A program made the position numbers and the translations under genes. DNA of 64,000 nt from contig NZ_JOAI01000006.1 of the NCBI RefSeq assembly GCF_000717715.1, forward strand, positions 1 through 64,000, given 5' to 3'. Below, piece by piece: positions 28,833 through 36,454 of this stretch (position 1 is the first letter of the stretch; the number at the start of each line of letters is the position of its first letter). The notes under the pieces were generated by a model. It had not been told where the DNA came from, made no database searches, and saw only the letters and a list, made by a program, of their open reading frames with translations. The stretch comes from Streptomyces sp. NRRL B-24484. Lineage in GTDB: Bacteria > Actinomycetota > Actinomycetes > Streptomycetales > Streptomycetaceae.

Positions 28833-29555
28833 GTGACCAGCGACGTGAGCAGCACCCCCGTGACCGGTCGGCCCGCCGCACTCGTCCTCGCCGAGAGCGG
28901 CGGGGCGGCGGACCTCGCCGCGTTCCTGGGCCGGCTGCTGCGCTTCGACAGGGCGGCCGCCGTCCGCCTGCAGGCCGTGCCCGGCCCGGAGTCCGGTGGC
29001 GTCCTGGCGGTCTTCGGCCGGCTCCCGCTGGGTTCCGCGGGAGCGATCGCCGTCCGCACCGCGCGGCTGGCCGGCCCGACGTCCGGGACGGACACCACCG
29101 TCTCGGCCGGGCAGCTGCTGGAGGCCGTGGACGTGGAGAGCGGCACCGTGGCGGTGCCGCCGCCGGTCACCGGACCGGCGTGGGCCGGTCTGCTGCCGCC
29201 GCGGACGGGCTGGCAGCCGGTCGCCGAACCGCAGGCCTTCGAGGTGCTGCCGGAGGTGTCCGCCGCGGTCGGCGAGTTCCGCCGGCGCAGCGAGGAGATT
29301 CCGGAGCACCACCGTTCGCGGCAGGTGCTGGACGCGCTGGCCGACGAGATCTGGTCGCGCCCGCTGAGTGCCGTCCCGGAGCTTCCGCTGCGTGCCGCGC
29401 ACGCGGCCTACGTGATCGGATTCCTGCGGCCCGCGGTGCCGCTGACCGCGCACCGTGCGGGCGGCTGGCTGCGGTTGAGCGCGCCGGCCGGTTCGGTCGC
29501 CGTCCGCAGCGCGGCCGCGCCCGGCGCGGGCCTGGGCCTGAGCCCGCTGCGGTAG
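28833..29555 (+). CDS. Conserved hypothetical protein
   Basis: The 240-aa, Ala/Val/Pro-rich soluble product has no motif I recognise. Visible parts are a beta-rich N-terminal half (AALVLAESGG, VLAVFGRLPL), a VPPPVTGPAWAGLLPPRTGW turn segment, and a helical stretch (SAAVGEFRRRSEEIPEHHRS) followed by HAAYVIGFL. It starts with GTG 7 bases after the thioesterase stop, with no ribosome site of its own, which suggests translational coupling. Codon use is normal for the region. Confidence 0.75.
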   Translation: MTSDVSSTPVTGRPAALVLAESGGAADLAAFLGRLLRFDRAAAVRLQAVPGPESGGVLAVFGRLPLGSAGAIAVRTARLAGPTSGTDTTVSAGQLLEAVDVESGTVAVPPPVTGPAWAGLLPPRTGWQPVAEPQAFEVLPEVSAAVGEFRRRSEEIPEHHRSRQVLDALADEIWSRPLSAVPELPLRAAHAAYVIGFLRPAVPLTAHRAGGWLRLSAPAGSVAVRSAAAPGAGLGLSPLR

Positions 29556-29595
29556 GTCCTTCTTCCGGATCGTGCAGGGCGAGGCCCGGCCCCGC

Positions 29596-30000
29596 TCAGC
29601 CCGCGGTGTTGATCATCGAGGCGGCGGCGTAGGTCAGGTAGTCCCAGAGCTGGCGCTCGGCGTCCTCGGGCAGGTCCAGCTCGTCGAGGGCGGTGCGCAT
29701 GTGCCGCAGCCAGGCGTCGTGCGCGGCGCGGTCGACCTTGAACGGGGCGTGCCGCATCCGCAGCCGCGGGTGGCCGCGCTCGTCGCTGTACGTCCGTGGC
29801 CCGCCCCAGTACTGCATGAGGAAGAGCGCGAACCGCTCCTCGGCCGGGCCGAGGTCCTCCTCGGGGTACATCGGCCGCAGCAGCTCGTCCTGGGCGACCC
29901 CCTGGTAGAAGCGGTGCACCAGCCGACGGAAGGTGGCCTCGCCGCCGACCGCGTCGAAGAAGGTCTCCTCGGGAAGAGTGTTCTGCCGGGTCTCGTTCAC
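29596..30000 (-). CDS. glbO: Group II truncated hemoglobin
   Basis: The 134-aa 2-on-2 globin shows the B10 Tyr in LVHRFYQGV, the group-II segment LMQYWGGPRTYSDERGHPRL, the proximal His in LRMRHAPF and the G8 Trp in DAWLRHM. Such proteins bind oxygen/NO and are linked to oxidative or nitrosative stress handling. The start GTG (VNETRQNT) is chosen by homology; no strong ribosome site is visible. It lies convergent to the hypothetical gene and about 100 bases beyond the ABC permease stop. Confidence 0.92.
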   Translation of the reverse strand: MNETRQNTLPEETFFDAVGGEATFRRLVHRFYQGVAQDELLRPMYPEEDLGPAEERFALFLMQYWGGPRTYSDERGHPRLRMRHAPFKVDRAAHDAWLRHMRTALDELDLPEDAERQLWDYLTYAAASMINTAG

Positions 30001-30101
30001 CCGACCATGGTCGCAGACGGCCGCGGGGGCCGTACACCGGTCTTCCGGCCTACGACCCCCGCCGCCCGTCACGGGTCCGGTGCGTCCCCGTGGCGCCGCG
30101 A

Positions 30102-31238
30102 CTACACGTCGTCCCAGTTGAAGAAGCGCCAGGCGATCAGGCAGAGCACGGCCGAGAAGGCCAGCAGTCCGCCCATCGCGGGCAGCGCGTCCATGACGCC
30201 GCCGCCGCGGCTGAGCACCGACTGCGAGGCGGTGACCAGGTAGCGCAGCGGGAAGACCTTGGAGACGGTCTGCAGCCAGCCCGGGCTGCCGTCGATCGGG
30301 ATGAACGCCCCGCCGAGGAAGGACATCGGCAGGATGATCAGCTGGTTGATGCCGTTCGCCGCCTCCTCGGTCTTGGCGAGCCCGCCGGTGAGCAGGCCGA
30401 TCGACATGAAGGCGACGGTGGCACAGAGCACCAGCGGCACGATCAGCCACCAGTCGCCGCTGAGTTTCAGCCCGAAGAACGGCGTGGTGGCGATGAGCAG
30501 GAAGATCGCCGTCTGGGCCAGGGCGATCACGCAGTTCACCGCGACCCGGGCGCCGATCACCGCCGGGATGGAGACCGGTGCGAGCCGCAGCCTGCGCAGC
30601 ACCCGCTTGGTGCGCCAGTTGATCAGGGTGAAGGAGGCGCCGTAGACCGCGCCGGAGGCGATGGCCCAGCCGAGCAGGCCCGGCGTGAGGTACTGGATCG
30701 GCTTGAGCGACCGGTCCTCGACCTGGACGGACTGCATGGTGAACGCCGGCGGCTTGCCGGACGCCGCCTGGTTGGCGGCCTTCACCAGGTTGTCCACGAT
30801 CGCCTGGACGCTACCGGCCTTGACCGGGTCGGCGGCGCTGTGGCGGACCACGACCTGGCCGTTCGGCCCCTGCTCGACGAGGGCGTCGAGGTCCCCCTTG
30901 CGGACCTTCTCCAGGGCGGCGGCCTCGTCGTCGACCCGGGTGACGGTGAGGACCTTCTCCAGTTCCCTGCGGTCGTCGCCCTGCACGGAGTCGAGCACCT
31001 GGACGGCGCCGACCTGGGCGACCTTCACGTGCGGGGCGCCCGCGCTCTTGAAGAGCGTGCCGAACATCAGCAGGAAGATCAGCGGCATCATCAGGGTGAA
31101 GAAGAGCGCGCCGCGGTCGCGCACGAAGCCCAGCAGCATGACCCGGGCGAGTCCGACGAAGGCGCTGGCGCGCTCTGGCGCCCCGGGGGCCGGGGCGGCC
31201 GGCTCGCGTTCGGTCGCGGTGGGGGCGGTCGCGGTCAT
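30102..31238 (-). CDS. ABC-2 type transporter permease
   Basis: The 378-aa membrane product has an N-terminal helix (GALFFTLMMPLIFLLMFG), a large extracytoplasmic loop (about residues 70-200) and five C-terminal helices including IALAQTAIFLLIATTPFFG and NQLIILPMSFLGGAFIP. This is the DrrB/YadH-like layout of drug or lipid exporters. Its ATG overlaps the TGA of the ATPase gene by 4 bases (ATGA), so the pair is translationally coupled. The substrate is unknown. Confidence 0.9.
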   Translation of the reverse strand: MTATAPTATEREPAAPAPGAPERASAFVGLARVMLLGFVRDRGALFFTLMMPLIFLLMFGTLFKSAGAPHVKVAQVGAVQVLDSVQGDDRRELEKVLTVTRVDDEAAALEKVRKGDLDALVEQGPNGQVVVRHSAADPVKAGSVQAIVDNLVKAANQAASGKPPAFTMQSVQVEDRSLKPIQYLTPGLLGWAIASGAVYGASFTLINWRTKRVLRRLRLAPVSIPAVIGARVAVNCVIALAQTAIFLLIATTPFFGLKLSGDWWLIVPLVLCATVAFMSIGLLTGGLAKTEEAANGINQLIILPMSFLGGAFIPIDGSPGWLQTVSKVFPLRYLVTASQSVLSRGGGVMDALPAMGGLLAFSAVLCLIAWRFFNWDDV

Positions 31239-32152
31239 GCCCGGTACTCCCGTCCGGTCAGGCGGAGGAAGACGTCCTCCAGGGTGGCGCCGCGGACCTC
31301 CAGGCCGCGCAGCGCGTTCTGCTCGGCGAGCACCGACAGCACCGGCGCCGGGATGCGGGTCGAGACCGACAGCGAGACGCCGTCGTCCTCCAGCCCGGCC
31401 AGTTCGGCGCCGGCCGCGGTGAACAGGTCGCGCGCGGTGTCGGCGGCGAGCAGCCCGGACTCGACGCTGATCCGGACGGTGTCGTCGATCTCCCGGACGA
31501 GTGCGGCGGGTGCGCCCGTCTTGAGCACCTTGCCGTGGTCCATCACCGAGACCCGGTCGCAGAGGACCTCGGCCTCGTCGAGGTAGTGGGTGGTGAGGAC
31601 GACGGTGCGGCCCTCGGCGTTGATGTCCCGCAGCAGGTCCCAGAGGTTGCGCCGGGCCTGCGGGTCGAGACCGGTCGTGGGCTCGTCCAGGAAGACGAGC
31701 TCCGGGTCGTGGACGAGGGCGCAGGCGATGGACAGGCGCTGCGCCTGGCCGCCGGACATCTTCTCGGTCTGGACGGCGGCGGAGTCGGCCAGGCCGACCT
31801 TGTCGAGCATCGCGTCGGCCCGCTTCGGTCCGACGCCGTAGAAGGAGGCGAAGGTGCGGATCGTCTCACGGGCGGTCAGCCGGTTGAAGAACGACGACGC
31901 CTGGAACTGCACGCCGATGCGCGGCAGCAGTGCGGTGTTGCGCGGCCAGGGCGCGAGCCCCAGCAGTTCGACGCGGCCCTCGTCGGGCTCGCGGATCCCC
32001 TCCAGGATCTCCAGAGTGGTGGTCTTGCCGGCCCCGTTCGGTCCGAGAATCCCGTAGAACTCGCCCGCCTCGACGGTGAGTGACACACCGTCGACGGCCT
32101 GGACGTCCCCGTACCGCTTCCGTATTCCGTCCGCGGATATAGCAGCTGTCAT
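31235..32152 (-). CDS. ABC transporter ATP-binding protein (exporter type)
   Basis: The 305-aa product has a single ABC domain: Walker A GPNGAGKTT, Q-loop GVQFQASSF, signature KMSGGQAQRL, Walker B VFLDEPTTGLD and the H-loop TTHYLDEAE. A C-terminal extension of about 90 residues (VRISVESGLL onward) is typical of DrrA-like exporters. ATG 32152 (MTAAISADGIRK) is preferred over ATG 32164; neither has a good ribosome site, so the transcript may be nearly leaderless. It forms a two-gene exporter with the overlapping permease. Confidence 0.9.
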   Translation of the reverse strand: MTAAISADGIRKRYGDVQAVDGVSLTVEAGEFYGILGPNGAGKTTTLEILEGIREPDEGRVELLGLAPWPRNTALLPRIGVQFQASSFFNRLTARETIRTFASFYGVGPKRADAMLDKVGLADSAAVQTEKMSGGQAQRLSIACALVHDPELVFLDEPTTGLDPQARRNLWDLLRDINAEGRTVVLTTHYLDEAEVLCDRVSVMDHGKVLKTGAPAALVREIDDTVRISVESGLLAADTARDLFTAAGAELAGLEDDGVSLSVSTRIPAPVLSVLAEQNALRGLEVRGATLEDVFLRLTGREYRA

Positions 32153-32222
32153 GGTGCACGACATTAGGGGTTCGCGTGCCGGTGCGGTGGTGGTTGGCGT
32201 GCAAAGCCCGCGGAAAACCCGT

Positions 32223-32255
32223 CGGGCGGGGCCGGTTGCGGACCGGCCCCGCCCG
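32223..32255. terminator. Terminator at the end of the GlnX-PknG-FHA gene run
   Basis: Perfect 14-bp inverted repeat (32223-32236 with 32242-32255) with a tgcgg loop, 8 bases beyond the stop of the FHA gene on the minus strand. It separates that gene run from the ABC exporter genes. Confidence 0.85.
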
Positions 32256-32263
32256 AGGGGGCG

Positions 32264-33571
32264 TCAGGCGCGGTGCAGCGTGATCGTCGTCCAGGCGCCG
32301 ACGTGGATCCGGTCGCCGTCGTTCAGCGGGATCGCGGTGTGCGGCGGCACCGGGTCGGCGCCGCCGTTCATGGTGGTGCCGTTGGTCGAGTCCTGGTCCA
32401 CCAGCACCCAGCTGCCGTCGGGCTGCTCGGCGAGCATGGCGTGCTGGTGCGAGGCGCCCGGGTCCTCCGGCGGCACCGACAGGTCGATCTCCGGCACGGT
32501 GCCGCGCTGCTGGCTGCGCCGGCCGATCCGCAGCTGGCCGCGGCCGGTCAGCGGGATGCGCCGCTCGGGGCAGTACGGCGGGAAGAACAGCCCCGACGCG
32601 TCCGGGCCGCTGCGCGCCATCATGTCGGCGAAGTAGTCCCGGTCGGCGCTGACCACCGCGATCCACTGGGTGCGGACCGGCGGGGGCGGCGGGGCCTGGC
32701 CGGCGCCGGGGTGCCCCTGGTGGCCGTGCTGGTCGTACTGCCCGTGCGGGCCCGGCTGGCCCTGGTGGTTCTGCTGGCCCTGCTGGCCCGGGCCGGGCGG
32801 GGCCAGCCGGAAGGACGTCCCGAAGCCGTCGCTGCCCGGTCCGCCGGCGGGCTCGGCGTACACCGGTCCCGTCCGCTCGTAGCCGTCGGGCTCGGCGAAC
32901 GGCGGCGGGGCCGGCCGGTCGAAGCCCTGCTTCTCCAGGCTGGGCGGCTGCCCGTAGCCGGAGTCACGGCCGGGCGGAGCGGGGGCGTGGGCGCCGGCCG
33001 GCGGCGGGTAGCCGTAGCCGCCGCGCGGCCCGGCCGGCGGGGGCGGCGGCGGAGCCGTGGGCGGGGCCGCCGGGGGAGGGGTGGGCGCCGGCGGACGCTG
33101 CGGTGCGGACAGGTCGTAGTCGTAGCCGCACTCCTCGCAGTACCGGCCGGTCTGCGGGCTGCGGCAGATCGGGCAGGTCACCAGGCCCGCGGTGATGTCG
33201 GGGGAGCCTCCGTGCGAGGGCTCGCCGTGCGAGGAGCCGCCGATGGACAGGCCGCCGAGGCCGCCGCGCCGTTCGTAGACCGGCTCCTCGTAGGGCGGCT
33301 GCCCGTAACCGGAGTCACGGCCGGACGGCTCGTAGGAGGGCCGCTCGTACCCGCCCTGGCCGCCGTAGGCCGGACCGCCCGGGGGCGGCCCCGGCGGGGC
33401 GGAGGCGGGCGGGGGCGGCGGGTAGCCGGACCCGGCGGGCGCACCGAAGGGCGAGCCCTGGGCCGGCGGGGCGCCCGGGACGGCCAGACCGGGCGGCGGA
33501 GTCATCGGGAAGCCGCAGAAGTCGCACCAGTCCTCGGCCTGCGACTCATGGCCCCTAGGGCAGATCGGCAT
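32264..33571 (-). CDS. Zn-ribbon and FHA domain protein (phosphothreonine reader)
   Basis: The 435-aa product starts with a zinc ribbon (CPRGHESQAEDWCDFCG). A Pro/Gly/Tyr-rich linker and a second ribbon (CPICRSPQTGRYCEECG, about residues 134-150) follow. After a long low-complexity stretch comes a C-terminal FHA domain: RIGRRSQQRG, the SHQHAML core and the DSTNGTTMNG loop. FHA domains bind phosphothreonine. It is the last gene of a run with a PknG-like kinase and a PP2C phosphatase, so it probably reads their phosphorylation state. It has no GarA/OdhI-type N-terminal TxT peptide. ATG 33571 has GGGGGA upstream. Confidence 0.9.
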   Translation of the reverse strand: MPICPRGHESQAEDWCDFCGFPMTPPPGLAVPGAPPAQGSPFGAPAGSGYPPPPPASAPPGPPPGGPAYGGQGGYERPSYEPSGRDSGYGQPPYEEPVYERRGGLGGLSIGGSSHGEPSHGGSPDITAGLVTCPICRSPQTGRYCEECGYDYDLSAPQRPPAPTPPPAAPPTAPPPPPPAGPRGGYGYPPPAGAHAPAPPGRDSGYGQPPSLEKQGFDRPAPPPFAEPDGYERTGPVYAEPAGGPGSDGFGTSFRLAPPGPGQQGQQNHQGQPGPHGQYDQHGHQGHPGAGQAPPPPPVRTQWIAVVSADRDYFADMMARSGPDASGLFFPPYCPERRIPLTGRGQLRIGRRSQQRGTVPEIDLSVPPEDPGASHQHAMLAEQPDGSWVLVDQDSTNGTTMNGGADPVPPHTAIPLNDGDRIHVGAWTTITLHRA

Positions 33572-33614
33572 CAAATCCCCCACATCAGCAGGTCCGGCCC
33601 AGGGAATCGGCCGG

Positions 33615-34946
33615 TCATCTCTTCACTCGCACGGTCTTGGTCGACCGGGTCTCGAGTGTCATCGAGTCGGCCTCGCTCACGTTCTTACGGAATCGAACCG
33701 TACCCTCCTTCGGATCCACCACGTCGACCACCTTCTCCAGCAGACGGAACGTGCCGTCGTTGCCGGTCGCGTGGGCGAGTCGGACGGCCGCGCCCAGCTT
33801 GGCGGTGGCCCGGTCGACGTCCCCGGCGCGGTGAGCGGCGAGACCCTCCTGGATGGACGAGGCCAGCTCGGCCTGACCGGTGTAGTGGGCCACCTGCTGG
33901 TTGATCCGGGTGGAGGAGGCCAGGTCATCGGTCCACACGGCCCGCACGAGGCCCTGGGAGAGCGTCTCGGCGGTGCCGTCGGGCCGCGGCAGCACCAGGC
34001 TGACCCGGGCGGCCAGCATCTCGTCGCCGACCGCGGCGGCCGGCACCTCGACGCAGACGTGGTAGTCGCGGCTCTCGTCGCCCCAGGAGCCGGTCGGGTA
34101 GTCGCCGGCCCGCGGCCCGGCACCGGTGCGGCGGCCGGTGAGGTCCTCGACCGAGGGGGCGACCTGCTTGACGTACTTCACCACGGCGTTGGCCGGGGTC
34201 CAGATCCGCAGGGCGACGTCCGCGACCTGCTTGCCCATGGCGGTGGACATCATCGCCCGGAAGTCGTCCGCCAGGCCGGAGGGCTCGGCGACGATGTCGA
34301 CGGTGCCGAGCAGCGCGGAGGAGATCCGGCGCAGCTCGTCGACCTCCCAGTCGGTGCCGACGCCGCGGCAGTCGGCGGTGAAGCACCCGGTGGCCCGGTC
34401 CAGGACGGCCTGCAGTTCGGCGGGCTTCTCGTGCTCGTTGCGGCCGTCGGTGAGCAGGATGCCGTGCCGGATGGAACGCTCCGGGCGGCTCTCGAAGAGG
34501 CGGTGGGCGAGCGCGAGCCAGGTGCCGATCGCGGTGCCGCCCATCGGTGTGAGCCGGCGCAGGGCGGTCCTGGCGGCGGCCCGGGCGGACGGGTCGGCGA
34601 CCGCCAGTTCGCCGCCGCCCGGGTAGACCTCCTTGGCCTCGTGGGTGCCGGCCACCACGGCGAAGGCGACGCCGTCGCGCAGGGTGTCGATCGCCGCGGC
34701 GGTCGCCTCGCGGGCGTTGCGCATCTTCGAGGCCGGGTAGTCCATCGAGCCGGAGCAGTCGATCATGATCACCACGGCGGCGTCGCCGCCGTCCGCGGAG
34801 GCCGGCAGCCGGCCGCCGGAGGTGCCGCCGCCGGTGGCGGTGACGGTGACGATCGCGTTGACCTCGCGGGCGCCCTCGGCGAGGTACTCGTTCTGGAAGA
34901 TGTCGACGTCGAATCGGGGCGCGTTCGGCTTGGACAGACTTGCCAT
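33615..34946 (-). CDS. VWA domain-containing protein
   Basis: The 443-aa cytoplasmic product has a von Willebrand factor A domain (about residues 50-230) with an intact MIDAS: DCSGS at 63-67, the Thr in GGTAIGTW and the Asp in LTDGRNEH. A beta-sandwich region and a helical C-terminus (LASSIQEGLAAHRAGDVDRA, then LGAAVRLAHATGNDG) follow and resemble the architecture of proteins coupled to FHA and PP2C partners. It lies between the FHA gene (43 bases on) and the PP2C gene (236 bases back) in the same direction, so it is likely a scaffold or adaptor of that phospho-signalling set. Confidence 0.88.
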   Translation of the reverse strand: MASLSKPNAPRFDVDIFQNEYLAEGAREVNAIVTVTATGGGTSGGRLPASADGGDAAVVIMIDCSGSMDYPASKMRNAREATAAAIDTLRDGVAFAVVAGTHEAKEVYPGGGELAVADPSARAAARTALRRLTPMGGTAIGTWLALAHRLFESRPERSIRHGILLTDGRNEHEKPAELQAVLDRATGCFTADCRGVGTDWEVDELRRISSALLGTVDIVAEPSGLADDFRAMMSTAMGKQVADVALRIWTPANAVVKYVKQVAPSVEDLTGRRTGAGPRAGDYPTGSWGDESRDYHVCVEVPAAAVGDEMLAARVSLVLPRPDGTAETLSQGLVRAVWTDDLASSTRINQQVAHYTGQAELASSIQEGLAAHRAGDVDRATAKLGAAVRLAHATGNDGTFRLLEKVVDVVDPKEGTVRFRKNVSEADSMTLETRSTKTVRVKR

Positions 34947-35004
34947 GGGCTGAGGGCTCCTGTCGAGCGGGCGGGCGGGTCCGGTGGGGTCGTCGTGCCG
35001 TGGT

Positions 35005-35035
35005 CGTCGTGCGGTCGGGGCGTCGTGCGGTCGGG
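35005..35035 (+). repeat. Tandem 15-bp repeat in a GTCG-rich spacer
   Basis: Two exact copies of cgtcgtgcggtcggg (35005-35019, 35021-35035), with degenerate relatives from about 34990 to 35085. It fills much of the 236-base gap between the VWA and PP2C genes, the only sizeable gap in that gene run. No coding frame is supported here. Confidence 0.6.
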
Positions 35036-35182
35036 CCGTGGTGCAGTCGTGGTGCGGTGGGGTCGTGCGGTCGTGCGTGGTGGTGCGCCGTCAGGGGGGC
35101 GGGCGTCGTCGGGCCGCGCCCGTGCGGCGGGCGCGCGGGCGGTGGCGCGCCGCTGCTGCGGCGCGCCCGGGTGGGGCCCTCG

Positions 35183-36451
35183 TCAGTCGCGCGGGGCCGG
35201 GGCCGGCGGGAAGGGCGGCATCGGGGGCGTGGGCGGGGCCGGGGGTGCGGACGGTGCGGGCGGGGCCGGGTGCGGCCCGTCCGCCAGGGTGGCGTCGTGC
35301 CCCTGCGGTGCGGGGGCCGCCTCGGCGGCGGGACGCTGCACGGGCAGGTCGAGCAGGGTCGGCTCGTGCTCGGCCTCGCCCGGGGTGATCGGCAGCACGG
35401 CGACGGTGATGTTGTCGTGCCCGCCGGCGGTGACGGCGAAGTCGACCAGGGAGCGGGCGGCGGCCAGCGGCTCCGTCCGGGCGTCGGCGCGGACGAAGAA
35501 GGCCAGGTCGGTGGCGGCCTCCGCGTAGTTCCACAGGCCGTCGGTGCAGATCAGCACCACGCCGGGCACGTGCGGGGTGAACGCCACGGTGTGCGGCAGC
35601 AGCTCCTCGGCGTCGGCGCCGAGCCAGCCGGTGATGGCGTGCGCCCGCGGGTCGGCGTACGCCTCGGCCTCGCCCATCAGCCCGGCGGCCACCATCCGGG
35701 CCGCCCAGGAGTCGTCCTCGGTGAGCCGGTAGGGCTCGGCAGACTCGCGGTCGTCCGGGATCCAGTACGCGCGGGTGTCGCCGACCCAGCCGATGGTGAC
35801 CAGGCCGTCCGCCGCGACGGCGCTGACGTAGGTGCAGGCGGGCGCGTTGAGGCCGCCGTCCGGCCGGGCGCGGCTCTTGTCGTCGTAGGCGAGTTCGGTG
35901 ACGGCCCGGGCGGCGTCGGCGATCGCGCGGCGCATCGCGGCCGTCGGGTCGACGCCGCGTTCGAGCGAGCTGAGCAGCGACTCGGAGGCGGCGTCCACGG
36001 CGGTCGCGGAGGCCTCGTCCGGGCGGGCCGAGGAGGAGACGCCGTCGCAGACCACGGCGACGACGGCGGGCCGTCCGCCGGGCAGCGAGGTGCCGGCGAC
36101 GGTGAAGGCGTCCTCGTTGCGGTGGTGGCGCAGGCCGCGGTCGCTGACGCCGGCGACGCCGGCCATGGCCCGCTCCTGGTGGTCGCGCGGCTTCGGCTGG
36201 GCCTTGCCGCAGGACTCGCAGTACCCGTCGGCGGCGAGGCCGGCGGCCCCGCAGTGCGCGCAGGTGCCCGCGGCCGGCCCGGCCGGCTGCAGGTCGGGGA
36301 CGGTGGCCCCGGGGCCCCGGACGTCGGTCACCACCCGTGCCCCGGCGGGTGCGGCGGGTTCGGCGGTGCTGTGTCCGCACGCGCCGCAGTAGGCGTCGTC
36401 CGGGCCCAGCGGCTCGGCACAGCTCGGGCACACGGTCTGCTGCTGCGGCAT
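35183..36451 (-). CDS. PP2C-family serine/threonine phosphatase with N-terminal zinc ribbons
   Basis: The 422-aa product carries two zinc ribbons at the N-terminus (CPSCAEPLGPDDAYCGACG and CAHCGAAGLAADGYCESCG). A complete PP2C/PPM domain (about 90-370) follows with metal-ligand motifs SDRGLRHHRNEDAF, VVCDGVSSS, ICTDGLWNY and GGHDNITV, and then a Pro-rich tail. It should reverse phosphorylation by the kinase encoded just upstream: its ATG begins 3 bases after the kinase stop codon, so the two are almost certainly co-translated. No membrane segment, so it is cytoplasmic. Confidence 0.93.
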   Translation of the reverse strand: MPQQQTVCPSCAEPLGPDDAYCGACGHSTAEPAAPAGARVVTDVRGPGATVPDLQPAGPAAGTCAHCGAAGLAADGYCESCGKAQPKPRDHQERAMAGVAGVSDRGLRHHRNEDAFTVAGTSLPGGRPAVVAVVCDGVSSSARPDEASATAVDAASESLLSSLERGVDPTAAMRRAIADAARAVTELAYDDKSRARPDGGLNAPACTYVSAVAADGLVTIGWVGDTRAYWIPDDRESAEPYRLTEDDSWAARMVAAGLMGEAEAYADPRAHAITGWLGADAEELLPHTVAFTPHVPGVVLICTDGLWNYAEAATDLAFFVRADARTEPLAAARSLVDFAVTAGGHDNITVAVLPITPGEAEHEPTLLDLPVQRPAAEAAPAPQGHDATLADGPHPAPPAPSAPPAPPTPPMPPFPPAPAPRD

Positions 36452-36454
36452 TGA

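Noticed and set aside
30102..32152. ABC exporter as part of the GlnX-PknG module
   Set aside because: A perfect 14-bp terminator at 32223-32255 and a 112-base gap separate them, so co-transcription is unlikely.
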